Shown here: in pieces, positions 10,059-19,495 of the stretch
How positions within the stretch are numbered: position 1 is the first letter of the stretch
Layout: every line of letters starts with the position of its first letter
From: Acinetobacter celticus
GTDB lineage: Bacteria; Pseudomonadota; Gammaproteobacteria; Pseudomonadales; Moraxellaceae
Assembly: GCF_001707755.1 (NCBI RefSeq)
Contig: NZ_MBDL01000002.1
Location: 1-52,722 of the forward strand
DNA length: 52,722 nt
Direction of reading: 5' to 3'
Made by a program: the position numbers and the translations under genes
The notes under the pieces: generated by a model
Databases searched by the model: none
What the model was told of the DNA's origin: nothing
What the model saw: only the letters and a program-made list of their open reading frames with translations

Positions 10059-10082
10059 AGCCTGTTTTCGAACAGGCTTTTT
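10059..10082 (+). terminator. Peroxiredoxin terminator
   Basis: AGCCTGTT, tetraloop TTCG, AACAGGCT, then five T. A textbook intrinsic terminator. Confidence 0.92.
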
Positions 10083-10177
10083 ACATGCATTTTATGCGAC
10101 AACTTACATAGCCCAAACAAATTCCACTTGGTGAAATTTTCTGCATCAGCTATAAAGAATAAAATCTTTAAAAAAAT

Positions 10178-11002
10178 ATGACTGTGATTTATAAAATTCA
10201 TCATTTGCACTGTGGCACCATGTGTCCAGTCTGCGGGCCATTGTTTGGGCAAAATCATTTTTTGGCTACAGTAGTGTGCCATTGTCTGCTATTAGAAACC
10301 GATCAAGGGCTTGTACTGGTAGATACTGGCTTAGGTATTCAAGATTACCTACATACCAAACAGCGCTTAGGGAGCTTTGTGGCACGCTTTGGTCGTATTG
10401 AACATCATTTAGAATTGTCTGCAATTGCACAAATTCAACAACTTGGCTTTAGCCCCAAAGATGTAAAACACATTCTAATCTCTCATTTAGACTTTGATCA
10501 TGCAGGAGGAATTTCAGATTTTCCACAGGCCACCGTGCATGTCTTGTCAAATGAATACAATGCAACGCAAAACTTAAATTCACTTAAAAATAAAGCCCGT
10601 TATAAACCCCAACAATTTCAGCAGCACAAATATTGGAATTTTTTAGAACCAACTCGCGGTGAAAATTGGTTTAATTTGCACCGTGTACAAGGTTTTTCTA
10701 TCTTTCAAGATGATATTTTAATGATTCCTTTAGCAGGACATACCACTGGACATTGTGGCATTGCTATTCGGCAAGCTGAAGGCTGGCTGTTTTTTTGTGG
10801 GGATGCCTACTACTCTCACCTCCAACTCAACCCTCAATCTTCCCTAAAAGCCTTGAATCAATTAGAACGTCTGTTCGCTGTCGACAACCGACAACGCATA
10901 GACAACCTCAAGAAAATCCAGATATTGGCTCAAACAGAAAATCATATTGAAATTATTTGCGCACATGATCCAGTTGAATTGGCACGTTATAAAACCCTAT
11001 GA
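10178..11002 (+). CDS. Metallo-beta-lactamase fold hydrolase
   Basis: 274 residues. The metal-binding block is SHLDFDHAGG (H103, D105, D107, H108), a variant of HxHxDH with Asp in place of the second His. It is followed by GHTTGHCG and FCGDAYYSH, and a late AHDP. Overall this resembles quorum-lactonase-like or other small MBL hydrolases; the substrate is not predictable. The N-terminal part has HCGTMCPVCGP, an unusual Cys-rich stretch. The next gene starts in an ATGA overlap with this stop, so the two are co-translated. A Shine-Dalgarno sequence before 10178 is weak. Confidence 0.8.
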   Translation: MTVIYKIHHLHCGTMCPVCGPLFGQNHFLATVVCHCLLLETDQGLVLVDTGLGIQDYLHTKQRLGSFVARFGRIEHHLELSAIAQIQQLGFSPKDVKHILISHLDFDHAGGISDFPQATVHVLSNEYNATQNLNSLKNKARYKPQQFQQHKYWNFLEPTRGENWFNLHRVQGFSIFQDDILMIPLAGHTTGHCGIAIRQAEGWLFFCGDAYYSHLQLNPQSSLKALNQLERLFAVDNRQRIDNLKKIQILAQTENHIEIICAHDPVELARYKTL

Positions 11003-11574
11003 AAAATATATTAATAATTTCCATTTTAACCTTTAGTTTATCAGGCTGTATTACAACGACAACTTGGCCCGATCAACAACGTCCTCAGCATTGGGGAACT
11101 GCAATTGATGCTCAATATAATCTTTATCAAATCAGCGATTTTGTTTACCGCAGTGAGCAACCCAGTGCAAACCTTATTTCTACATTAAAAGCACAAGATA
11201 TACACATGGTGATTAATTTACGCAGTAGAGATAGCGATCCACAACATCTGAGTCCGAAGGAATTTCAGTTGGTGCATATCCCCATCAATACATGGGCCAT
11301 TTCACGTGAAGATTTATTACAGGTGATGCAAGCCATTCAACAAGCGAAGAACCATCAGCAAAAAGCATTGATTCATTGTTATCACGGCTCTGACCGAACA
11401 GGTGCCAGTATTGCGATGTATCGGATTATTTTTGAAAATTGGACGACTGAAGATGCGCTCAATGAGATGAAGCATGGTGGCTATGGCTTTCATCCAATTT
11501 GGGTCAATATAGAAAAGTTATTCAGTCCTGAAAATATAAAATGGATCCGCCAGCAACTGACGAATCCATCTTAA
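10999..11574 (+). CDS. Dual-specificity/tyrosine phosphatase-like lipoprotein
   Basis: 191 residues. The first 17 form a lipoprotein signal with lipobox LSGC, so the enzyme should be membrane-anchored outside the cytoplasm. The active-site loop is HCYHGSDRTG (Cys127, Arg133), an intact HCx5R phosphatase signature. A candidate general acid lies in NLRSRDSDPQ. The fold is the DSP/PTP-like family that includes periplasmic phosphatases such as TpbA. The substrate (phosphotyrosine, polyphosphate or inositol phosphates) cannot be told. Coupled by four bases to the metallo-hydrolase. It converges on the SPOR-domain gene only 19 bases away. Confidence 0.85.
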   Translation: MKNILIISILTFSLSGCITTTTWPDQQRPQHWGTAIDAQYNLYQISDFVYRSEQPSANLISTLKAQDIHMVINLRSRDSDPQHLSPKEFQLVHIPINTWAISREDLLQVMQAIQQAKNHQQKALIHCYHGSDRTGASIAMYRIIFENWTTEDALNEMKHGGYGFHPIWVNIEKLFSPENIKWIRQQLTNPS

Positions 11575-11593
11575 TAAATCACGGTGTCACAGA

Positions 11594-12601
11594 TTAACGT
11601 TTATTGAGTGGCACCCAATCAATCACCCACGCCGATTTCATCCCCAAACTCGCATCGGCTGTAATCTTCTTCCGTGCGTTATCTGCTGTATCACGGTCTT
11701 TCGATGGGCCGACCATAATACGAATCCCTTTGGAAGTCGGACTTTTGGTCACCTGATAGCCTTTGGCTTTTAATTTAGATGCAACAGCATCTGCATTGGC
11801 TTCATTGGCTGCCAGTGCAACTTGTACCATCCACTGCTTGTCGCCATGCTCTAATAAATCACGGGCTTTTTCAGCTTCAGCCTTTTTTTTGGCATCTTCT
11901 TTACGTTTGGTTTCTGCCTTAAGCTGTTCATCTGCTTTACGTTTAGCATCTGCAGCTTGTTTTTCAGTTACTTTTTGCTCTGCAGCCAAACGTTCAGCTT
12001 TCTGTTTCTGCTCGGCTTGACGTTTTTCTTCTGCAATACGCTTTTCTGCTGTAATGCGTTTTTCTTCTGCAACACGCTTTTCGGCTTCAGCAGTTTTACG
12101 AGCAACATCTTGTTTGGCTTGTTCAGCCTTTTGCTGCACGACTTTCTGCTGATCTATTTTTTTTTGCGCAGCCAGTTTTTCCTCAGCAATACGTTTTTGC
12201 TTGACGGCATCATCTTCAATCAGTTCTGGTGGAATATTGTCTGAACTTTGCTGTGCAGAACGACGCGCATTCAGCTCTGCATATTCTTCTGCTGCTTTAC
12301 GGGCGGCATCGGCTTCGGCTTGCTGTTGCATCGCCAAAAACTCAGCCGCACGTGCTTCTTGCTCTGCCACAGACTTTTCACGAGTTTGACGCTGTGCTTC
12401 TAATAAGCGTTTTTCAGTTTCGACATCCACCGTCAACCCAGAAGTATTGCTATTGGTATTCTTTGGATTAGCTTCTACTGTGTCTGGTGCGTGTAATTTA
12501 TTTTGATGAATTTCATCCGTGCCTTTTAACAGCAATGCGGTCAACAGCACACCGCCACTTAGTAAAACAACACCGCCCATCCAGCGCTGTTTGTTATTCA
12601 T
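11594..12601 (-). CDS. dedD: SPOR-domain cell division protein (DedD-like)
   Basis: 335 residues from the ATG at 12601, which overlaps the folC stop as ATGA and has GAAAGA six bases before it. A short cytoplasmic start, one transmembrane helix (about 8-25), then a very long Lys/Glu/Ala/Gln-rich coiled coil (about 70-250) and a C-terminal SPOR domain (MVQVALAANEANADAVAS to the end) that binds denuded septal peptidoglycan. The position after accD-folC is that of dedD in other gammaproteobacteria. The cvpA and purF genes that often follow are absent here. The coiled coil is much longer than in E. coli DedD. Confidence 0.85.
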   Translation of the reverse strand: MNNKQRWMGGVVLLSGGVLLTALLLKGTDEIHQNKLHAPDTVEANPKNTNSNTSGLTVDVETEKRLLEAQRQTREKSVAEQEARAAEFLAMQQQAEADAARKAAEEYAELNARRSAQQSSDNIPPELIEDDAVKQKRIAEEKLAAQKKIDQQKVVQQKAEQAKQDVARKTAEAEKRVAEEKRITAEKRIAEEKRQAEQKQKAERLAAEQKVTEKQAADAKRKADEQLKAETKRKEDAKKKAEAEKARDLLEHGDKQWMVQVALAANEANADAVASKLKAKGYQVTKSPTSKGIRIMVGPSKDRDTADNARKKITADASLGMKSAWVIDWVPLNKR

Positions 12602-13881
12602 TGACATTCTTTCAAATACTCCCATACCGCTTCTAAAGTATGAAATGATCCACATACCAAAATCAGCTGATTATTTTTTGTTTCATTTAAAGCTGATTTA
12701 AAAGCTAATTTTACACTGTCATACTGTTGTACCGACTGTCCCTGCAAAGCAATCTCTAATTGCATAACATCCGCAGACCGTGGCACATCCAACGGTGCAA
12801 TTTTCCACATTAATATAGTATTTTTCAACAAGCTAACGACTGAATTGATGTCTTTATCGCTAAGCATAGAAAAAACACTGATCACCTCTGTATATTGTTT
12901 ATTGTATTCTAAAAAATTTCGCAATTGCTTTAACAAAAATTCAACGCCATGAGGGTTATGTCCAGCGTCAAAAATGACAGTTTTATCGGCAATTTTTCTA
13001 ATTTCAAAACGCCCTTGCAGTTGTGCGGTTTGGATACCTTGTGCAATGGCCTGTTGTGAAACCACCAAGCCACTCAATAAAATGGCAGCCACAGCAGTAG
13101 AAATATTTTCCAGTGCTAAGCGACCTATCGGTAATTTTAGAGTTGTGCCCGAAGAGGCAAACATCCAAGACTGACCGTCTTCAGTAGATTGATAAAAATA
13201 ATCGCGGTTCACTGCATATAAGGGTGCTTGGCATTCATTGGCTTTATGTTGAATGGCCAAAGGTAAATCCTGCACACCACCAAAAACTACGGGAATATTC
13301 GGACGAATAATCCCTGCTTTTTCAAATGCAATTTGCTCAATGCTGTCGCCTAACCAATCGGTATGATCTAAACCAATATTGGTAATGACGGCAATATTTG
13401 GGTCGATAACATTGACCACGTCTAAACGTCCGCCCAAACCCACTTCCAGCACCCAAACATCACATTGCTCTTGTTTAAAAACAACAAAAGCCGCCAATGT
13501 TGTGGCCTCAAAGAAAGAAAGACTTAATGCACACTGACGACGTGCTTGATCGACTTGTACAAAGGCATCAATCAAGGTTTGATTATCGACTTCTACACCA
13601 GCCAATTTAACCCGTTCATTAAAACGATAAATATGCGGTGATTGATACAAACCCACCTTATAGCCTTGCTCATTTAAAATAGCTGCTAAAGTAGTGGTGG
13701 TAGACCCCTTGCCGTTGGTTCCCGCTACGGTAAAAACTTTGGCTTGTGGACGCATTACTCCCAGTGCTTCTGCAACTGGAATCACGCGTTCTAAACCTAA
13801 ATCAATGCCTGTAACATGAACATGGCTCCAATATTCGAGCCATGTATTTAAAGAATCGGTTGCAAGAGGTGCTGTGTTCAA
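12598..13881 (-). CDS. folC: Bifunctional dihydrofolate / folylpolyglutamate synthase
   Basis: 427 residues. The Mur-ligase type P-loop is AGTNGKGSTTTTLA. Other conserved parts are LEVGLGGRLDVVN, ITNIGLDHTDWLG and DAGHNPHG. It adds glutamate to dihydropteroate and to tetrahydrofolates in the cytoplasm. It overlaps accD upstream and the SPOR gene downstream by four bases each, so translation is probably coupled along the operon. Confidence 0.95.
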   Translation of the reverse strand: MNTAPLATDSLNTWLEYWSHVHVTGIDLGLERVIPVAEALGVMRPQAKVFTVAGTNGKGSTTTTLAAILNEQGYKVGLYQSPHIYRFNERVKLAGVEVDNQTLIDAFVQVDQARRQCALSLSFFEATTLAAFVVFKQEQCDVWVLEVGLGGRLDVVNVIDPNIAVITNIGLDHTDWLGDSIEQIAFEKAGIIRPNIPVVFGGVQDLPLAIQHKANECQAPLYAVNRDYFYQSTEDGQSWMFASSGTTLKLPIGRLALENISTAVAAILLSGLVVSQQAIAQGIQTAQLQGRFEIRKIADKTVIFDAGHNPHGVEFLLKQLRNFLEYNKQYTEVISVFSMLSDKDINSVVSLLKNTILMWKIAPLDVPRSADVMQLEIALQGQSVQQYDSVKLAFKSALNETKNNQLILVCGSFHTLEAVWEYLKECQ

Positions 13882-14774
13882 GTCAAGTTCATCAATTTAG
13901 CGACAATACGGTAAACTGTATCACGTAATGCATGACGATGAACAATTTGATCGATTACACCATGATCAAGCAAATATTCGGCGCGTTGGAACGGTTCTTC
14001 CAATTTTTCGCGTACGGTTTGCTCAATAACACGCTTGCCCGCAAAACCAATCATGGCTTTTGGTTCAGCAATATGTACATCGCCCAACATGGCTAAAGAG
14101 GCTGTTACACCGCCATAGACAGGATGTGTTAACACAACGATATACGGTAAACCTGCTTCTTTCATTTTTTGAATAGCTGCAGACGTACGTGCCATTTGCA
14201 TTAAAGACAACATGCCTTCTTGCATACGCGCACCGCCAGAGGCAGCAAAGCAAATCAACGGTTGTTTGTTTTCAATGGCGCGTTCTGCCGCTTGCACAAA
14301 ACGGTCGCCGACCACAGAACCCATTGAACCGCCCATGAAATCAAATTCAAAAGCACAGGCAATTAAAGGCACGCCTTTTAATACACCTTGCATAACCACC
14401 AAGGCTTCAGTTTCACCTGTTTTCTTTTGCGCTTCTGCCATACGCTCTGGATAAGGCTTGCTGTCGACAAAATTTAGTGGATCTTTGGCTTTAAATTCTT
14501 GACCTAATTCCATTTTCACTTGATCAAAGAACCAATTTAATCGTTCACGTGCTTTCATACGTAAATGTTCGTCACATTGCGGACAAACATAGGCATTGAA
14601 AGACATGGCTGTACGGGTCACTAAAGCATGACACTCAGGGCATTCAATAGTAGGTTCTGTAAAAGTGGCTTTCAGCACTTGTTGCTCATCTGGCATATGA
14701 ATGCCAGGTACGCCACGGTCCGTCCAAGGTGTAGCCGGACTAAGAATTTTCCCTGATTTCACGTCTTGACTCAT
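13878..14774 (-). CDS. accD: Acetyl-CoA carboxylase carboxyltransferase beta subunit
   Basis: 298 residues. The N-terminal zinc ribbon has Cys45, Cys48, Cys64 and Cys67 ([15 protein letters not shown]). The crotonase-like carboxyltransferase body includes [13 protein letters not shown] and [13 protein letters not shown]. With AccA it transfers the carboxyl group from carboxybiotin to acetyl-CoA in the first step of fatty acid synthesis. It overlaps trpA and folC by four bases each. Confidence 0.97.
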   Translation of the reverse strand: MSQDVKSGKILSPATPWTDRGVPGIHMPDEQQVLKATFTEPTIECPECHALVTRTAMSFNAYVCPQCDEHLRMKARERLNWFFDQVKMELGQEFKAKDPLNFVDSKPYPERMAEAQKKTGETEALVVMQGVLKGVPLIACAFEFDFMGGSMGSVVGDRFVQAAERAIENKQPLICFAASGGARMQEGMLSLMQMARTSAAIQKMKEAGLPYIVVLTHPVYGGVTASLAMLGDVHIAEPKAMIGFAGKRVIEQTVREKLEEPFQRAEYLLDHGVIDQIVHRHALRDTVYRIVAKLMNLT

Positions 14775-15574
14775 ACTAATTCATCGAGCGCGGCTCGAAG
14801 CTCCTTAACTTTATTCACCGTTGCTATAACGGCTTGTTCTGGGGCTAAGCTGGCAAACTGTTTTACAAAAGCACTTCCGACAATCACAGCATCTGCTGCA
14901 ACACCCATTGCTTTGGCAGAGGCCGCATCACTAATACCAAACCCAACACCAACAGGAACATTGGTATACGATTTAATTTTTTGGATACGATTGGCTGCTT
15001 CGGCAACATCTAAAGTGGCTGCACCTGTAACCCCTTTCAGGGAAACATAGTAAATAAAACCGCTTGCCTGTTTGACAACATGCTGAATACGCTCATCTGT
15101 CGTGGTCGGTGCAAGCAAGAAGATTTGATCCATACCGTATTTTTGTAATACGTCAGCTAAATCTTTTGCTTCTTCTGGTGGTAAGTCCACCAAAAGTACA
15201 CCATCTACACCACATTCATTGGCATACGCCACAAACTTTTCATAACCAATTACTTCAACAGGGTTTAAATAGCCCATTAAGACCACAGGTGTTTCTGTGT
15301 CATTTTGACGGAACTCTTTCACCATGTTTAATGCATCAAGGGTATTGGTACCACCTGCCAATGCGCGTTCAGCTGCTAGCGCAATCACAGGGCCATCTGC
15401 CATAGGGTCAGAGAACGGCAAGCCTAATTCAATAACATCTACACCAGCCTCAACCATGCTATGCAATAAAGGCACAGTCACTTGCGGATGAGGGTCACCA
15501 GCCATTACATAAGAAACCAAAGCTTTACGCTGCTGAGATTTAAGTGCTTCAAAACGTGTGGCTAAACGTGACAT
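14771..15574 (-). CDS. trpA: Tryptophan synthase alpha subunit
   Basis: 267 residues. Catalytic Glu in [17 protein letters not shown], catalytic Asp in [11 protein letters not shown], and the phosphate loop GVGFGISDA. It cleaves indole-3-glycerol phosphate and channels indole to TrpB. AGGAAAG lies before the ATG. It is the first gene of trpA-accD-folC-SPOR, while trpF and trpB are about 6 kb upstream on the same strand, an uncommon split for subunits of one complex. Confidence 0.97.
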   Translation of the reverse strand: MSRLATRFEALKSQQRKALVSYVMAGDPHPQVTVPLLHSMVEAGVDVIELGLPFSDPMADGPVIALAAERALAGGTNTLDALNMVKEFRQNDTETPVVLMGYLNPVEVIGYEKFVAYANECGVDGVLLVDLPPEEAKDLADVLQKYGMDQIFLLAPTTTDERIQHVVKQASGFIYYVSLKGVTGAATLDVAEAANRIQKIKSYTNVPVGVGFGISDAASAKAMGVAADAVIVGSAFVKQFASLAPEQAVIATVNKVKELRAALDELV

Positions 15575-15932
15575 AGGACTATACTTTCCTTGAATGGTTC
15601 AAAACGAGTGGGCTTTGTAAAAATACAAGACATCGCATTGTAACGCTATTTTTCATCCATTGAATATGGGTGAGAGCATTTCTGTCCGTATTTCTATTGC
15701 ATGTATAACTTCCAGAACAATCCGAAAGCAACATTTACGGATATTTCAGCCTTTTTCACAATGATCAAAGATGCCTAAATTCACTAAATTACAAAATGTT
15801 AAGCTTTTCACCAAAGTTAATTTTATTGCTAAAAAATTGATATAAATAATATATTTAGCTTTTACATTTAATTTTTTCTGAAATAGCAAAACCTGCTTTA
15901 TACTATGACCATTGTTTTTCTTTTTATCTCCT
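15575..15932. other. Divergent intergenic region trpA / NhaC-type antiporter
   Basis: About 360 bases without a convincing gene. The left half carries the leftward trpA promoter; the right half is very AT-rich (15780-15900) and should hold the antiporter promoter (TATACT at 15899 is a possible -10). No RNA element was recognised. Confidence 0.45.
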
Positions 15933-17270
15933 ATGACCTCCAACTCCCAAGCTAAAGTGCAGGCACGTGCCTTTGCACTGATGCCACTTATTGTTTTTTT
16001 AGCCATTTTTTTAGGCAGTGGTATCTATCATTCCGTCATTGGTACTGAGTTTGCTTTTTACCAAATTAAAGCGCCCGTGGCGGCACTTCCTGCCATTATT
16101 TTAGCGGTACTACTTTATAAGGGTCGCTTAAATGATGGGATTGACGCCTTTTTAAAAGGGGCGAGTCATCCGAATCTGATTTTAATGTTCATGGTCTTTA
16201 TGTTGGCAGGTGCTTTTGCCAGTGTCAGCAGTGCCATTGGCAGTGTCGATGCAACCGTGCAACTTGGACTGTCAATTATTTCACCCGAATATGTCCTTCC
16301 AATGCTGTTCATTATTTCAGCTTTTGTTGCCACCGCTATGGGCACGTCTATGGGCACCATTGCAGCCTGTGCCCCCATTGCCTTTGGCTTTACGCAAGCC
16401 ACGGACATTGATGCTGTCTACGCCATTGGTGCTGTGGTCGGTGGTGCCATGTTTGGCGACAATTTATCGATGATTTCGGACACCACTATTGCTGCAACCA
16501 CAAGCTTAAAGGTGCAACTGCGTGACAAATTTAGAGTCAATGTCTGGATTGCTGTTCCTGCATCCATTGTCAGTCTCCTGCTCTATATGAACATCAGCCA
16601 TGGTTCGCAAGCCATTCAATTTAAAGATTACGATATCTGGCTAATTTTGCCTTATGTGGCAGTGTTCTTTTTGGCATTTAGTCGCTTACATGTGTTGGCC
16701 GTTTTGACTGTTGGTGTCATTTTATCCGGCGTGATGGGACTAACCAACCAAGCCGATTTCTCCCTATTAAAACTAAATAATGCCATTTATGATGGTTTTT
16801 TAAGCATGTTTGAAGTGGCCATGCTCTCAATGTTTTTAGGTGGATTATCGGCAATTATGCAACGTGAAGGTGGCTTAGAATGGCTTATTCAGCGCATCTA
16901 TAGCCTCACTCGATTATTAAAAGTCAGCAAACAACGAGCAGGTGAATTCGGCATTAGTTTTTTGGTGGTTTTTTCCAACTTATTCGTTGCAAACAATACC
17001 GTTGCCATTATTCTTTCTGGCGATATGGCACGTGAAGTGGCTCTTGAATATGGTGTAGACCCAAAACGTGCGGCCGCCTTTATGGATATTTTTTCTTGTA
17101 TCACCCAAGGTTTAATTCCATATGGTGCGCAACTTCTTTTGGCCTGTTCGATTGCTAAAATATCTCCTGTAGAGCTGATTGGTAGCATTTACTACTGTTG
17201 GGTTTTAGCTATCTTTGCCATTTTAGCAATTATTTTTCGCTATCCCCAATTGCCACAAAAAGTGAGCTAA
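15933..17270 (+). CDS. NhaC-family Na+/H+ antiporter-like membrane protein
   Basis: 445 residues from the ATG at 15933; the frame is open to a TTG at 15912, but the ATG start MTSNSQAK is more likely. About ten to twelve hydrophobic segments. The NhaC-type core includes FGDNLSMISDTTIAAT, a conserved Asp-rich transport motif, and SNLFVANNTVAIILSG. Probable inner-membrane cation/proton or related exchanger. It has no same-strand partner and is divergent from trpA. Confidence 0.8.
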   Translation: MTSNSQAKVQARAFALMPLIVFLAIFLGSGIYHSVIGTEFAFYQIKAPVAALPAIILAVLLYKGRLNDGIDAFLKGASHPNLILMFMVFMLAGAFASVSSAIGSVDATVQLGLSIISPEYVLPMLFIISAFVATAMGTSMGTIAACAPIAFGFTQATDIDAVYAIGAVVGGAMFGDNLSMISDTTIAATTSLKVQLRDKFRVNVWIAVPASIVSLLLYMNISHGSQAIQFKDYDIWLILPYVAVFFLAFSRLHVLAVLTVGVILSGVMGLTNQADFSLLKLNNAIYDGFLSMFEVAMLSMFLGGLSAIMQREGGLEWLIQRIYSLTRLLKVSKQRAGEFGISFLVVFSNLFVANNTVAIILSGDMAREVALEYGVDPKRAAAFMDIFSCITQGLIPYGAQLLLACSIAKISPVELIGSIYYCWVLAIFAILAIIFRYPQLPQKVS

Positions 17271-17385
17271 AGCCTTCAGTTGATAACTTCTTTGTAGATC
17301 AGTTTAGTTTCGTTTATGACAAAATAAAAATACCTCTAAACTGGTTTACAACGCCTTCAACTTGATTGATTGACCAGAAAAACCA

Positions 17386-18408
17386 CTATTTCAATTGCTT
17401 CTTGCGTTGCATAAGGGTCTGACCAGAAAATGCTTTATACGCGCGAGCCAAGGCCGATTGATCTGAATAGCCCAACTGCATAGCGATATCGCTGAAAGAG
17501 ATGCCCTGCACTAATAATTGTTCGCAGCGTTTCATTCGTTCTGTTTCTAATACTTTTTTAAATGAACTATTCTGTGTATTGAGCTGTCGTTGCAAAGTTC
17601 GAATCGACCAATGCAGTTCATCGGCAATTATTTCAATTTTTGGTACGTTTGCATGTAAGCGAATATACGCAGCAATATGTAGATGAACCTGCTGTAAAAT
17701 ATGTTCAAAATGGGGCTTGGCCGCAATGGCTTCTTCCGCCTGCTTCAAAAGCAATTGCATTAGCGATGGATCTGCCAATTCAGATTTTAAATCTAAACTG
17801 TCTGAACTAATGGCCAATGAATATTCAGAATGGGAAAATTCAACTTGGCAACCAAAGAATTTTTCGTAGTGATAACGCACCATTTGCGGTGCATGCGCAA
17901 ACTGTATACTTAGCAGTTGTAAGGATGCAGGGAAAATTTGTTTGGCTAAATGTGCCATACAAGCCAAAGTTAGCTCATTCACCATGGCATATTTTTCATC
18001 TAACCGTGGCCAAGTTAAATAAATTGCTTTGCCCTGATGAAGGATTTGCATAGGAATCACCTCTGCGCCATCAATCACCAAACGACTAAAACGCAAAATA
18101 TACTGCAAGGCTTCCGCCACACTATTACTGCGTGTGGCCATATAGCCCAACACCCCGAAATGTTCAGCACGAATAAACTTGGCCATTTCTAAAATAAGTT
18201 GTGGACAATCTAAGTGTTGGCGCGTCTGCTCAATCACTGCTTCAAAAAAATGATACGGAGATTGTGAATCAATAGGCAATGTTAGTACGCGGTGTAATTC
18301 ACGCTGATACGGCAACAGAAAATTTAGACTCTCTTCATCTAGCTTTTGTTCTGAAAGATACATTTTCCAGAGCTGGAAGTAACCATTGGGTATTTGCAAT
18401 TCCAGCAT
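17386..18408 (-). CDS. AraC-family transcriptional regulator
   Basis: 340 residues. The N-terminal two thirds resemble the arabinose-binding-like domain common in AraC regulators of lipid and alkane genes (AEHFGVLGYMATRSNSVAEA). The C-terminus is the double helix-turn-helix (ADELHWSIRTLQRQLN, then FSDIAMQLGYSDQSALARAY). GGAG lies seven bases before the ATG. It is divergent from the metal-dependent hydrolase with 137 bases between starts, so it probably controls that gene (inference). Confidence 0.87.
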   Translation of the reverse strand: MLELQIPNGYFQLWKMYLSEQKLDEESLNFLLPYQRELHRVLTLPIDSQSPYHFFEAVIEQTRQHLDCPQLILEMAKFIRAEHFGVLGYMATRSNSVAEALQYILRFSRLVIDGAEVIPMQILHQGKAIYLTWPRLDEKYAMVNELTLACMAHLAKQIFPASLQLLSIQFAHAPQMVRYHYEKFFGCQVEFSHSEYSLAISSDSLDLKSELADPSLMQLLLKQAEEAIAAKPHFEHILQQVHLHIAAYIRLHANVPKIEIIADELHWSIRTLQRQLNTQNSSFKKVLETERMKRCEQLLVQGISFSDIAMQLGYSDQSALARAYKAFSGQTLMQRKKQLK

Positions 18409-18545
18409 CAGCCTACTCCATTTTTATTTTGACATAGACAATTTTCACTATGGCATTAAATGTATAAAAATTGGCAATATCTGTCAAAACATCTGCTCAT
18501 CTCTCCGACATACTGTAGCCATTACAGGCAATTTAAGTAAAAAAA

Positions 18546-19427
18546 ATGAATGCCCATGTTCAATACCCTCAGGTTAGCCCTGTTGTTCGCAGTCAATTAA
18601 ATTTTAAACTTGATGAAGTGCCCCGTTTTTGGTTTGGTGGCGACCCGTACATAACTCGCATGTTTGATGCACTTAGTTTGACCTTTCCCGATGGAGAGCG
18701 CTATTTTATTGAAAGCGTGCGTCTGTTCCGCGACAAAATTACCGATGCCGATTTACAACAACGCGTGGCAGATTTTATTCGTCAAGAAGCACAGCATGGC
18801 ATGGCACATGACAAAATGAATCAAGTGATGAAAGAGCAAGGGATGCCTGTTGAGCAATTTATTCGACGCTTAAATAAAATCTTTAAATTTGAGCTAAAGA
18901 ACCGTTCTGCACAGTACAACATTGCTATGACAGCAGCTGCAGAGCATTTGACTGCACTGATGGCCGAGACTTTCTTTGGAAACAAAAGCACCTTAAAAGA
19001 TGCCCACCCCTATGTGCGCGCATTATTGGCTTGGCATGCCATTGAGGAAATGGAACATCGTGATGTGGCCTTTGACGTGATGAAACAAGTCGGTCAGGTG
19101 CCTGAATCTACACGTAAATTTGCTTTAGCCTTTACCACTTTGATGATGTTTGGCTTTACCATCTATCGCACCAATATTATGCTGAAATATGATGGTTTTA
19201 GTTGGCGGGAACGTCTGCAAATGAATATGAAAGGATTACCTTGGTTTTTTGGCAAAAATGGGACATTGACCTCAATGAGTAAACCATACCGAGACTGGTT
19301 TAAAGCCGATTTCCATCCCAATCAACACCCCATTATTGCGCAATACAATGTCTGGATTGATACCCTAGAAGCAACCGGTGACCCAATTCAAGCGGGCGAA
19401 GCCTTTTGGCACGCAGCCAAAGACTGA
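18546..19427 (+). CDS. Predicted metal-dependent hydrolase (PF10118 type)
   Basis: 293 residues with ferritin-like metal ligands: FIRQEAQHGMAHDKMN, AAAEHLTALMAE, and WHAIEEMEHRDVAFDVM. The length and the EEMEHR block match the YPO-type family annotated as predicted metal-dependent hydrolase, function unknown. A hydrophobic stretch follows (FALAFTTLMMFGFTIY). Divergent from an AraC regulator. The Shine-Dalgarno sequence before 18546 is weak; the frame is certain, the exact start less so. Confidence 0.8.
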   Translation: MNAHVQYPQVSPVVRSQLNFKLDEVPRFWFGGDPYITRMFDALSLTFPDGERYFIESVRLFRDKITDADLQQRVADFIRQEAQHGMAHDKMNQVMKEQGMPVEQFIRRLNKIFKFELKNRSAQYNIAMTAAAEHLTALMAETFFGNKSTLKDAHPYVRALLAWHAIEEMEHRDVAFDVMKQVGQVPESTRKFALAFTTLMMFGFTIYRTNIMLKYDGFSWRERLQMNMKGLPWFFGKNGTLTSMSKPYRDWFKADFHPNQHPIIAQYNVWIDTLEATGDPIQAGEAFWHAAKD

Positions 19428-19458
19428 CCTATCTTTTTAGCATTTCATTTGTGCAAAT

Positions 19459-19495
19459 ATACGCCCTATTCACTGTGTAATATGGCGTATTTTTT
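19459..19495 (+). terminator. Terminator after the hydrolase gene
   Basis: ATACGCCCTATT (19459-19470) pairs, with one mismatch, with AATATGGCGTAT (19479-19490), followed by T's. It abuts the stop of the convergent DUF2804 gene and could serve both strands. Confidence 0.75.

Noticed and set aside
11763..12471. Several plus-strand frames opposite the SPOR gene
   Set aside because: They mirror the repetitive Lys/Glu/Ala coiled coil and have no ribosome sites or family features.
15746..16006. 86-codon minus-strand frame between trpA and the antiporter gene
   Set aside because: AT-rich, overlaps the start of the antiporter gene, no ribosome site, no recognisable content.
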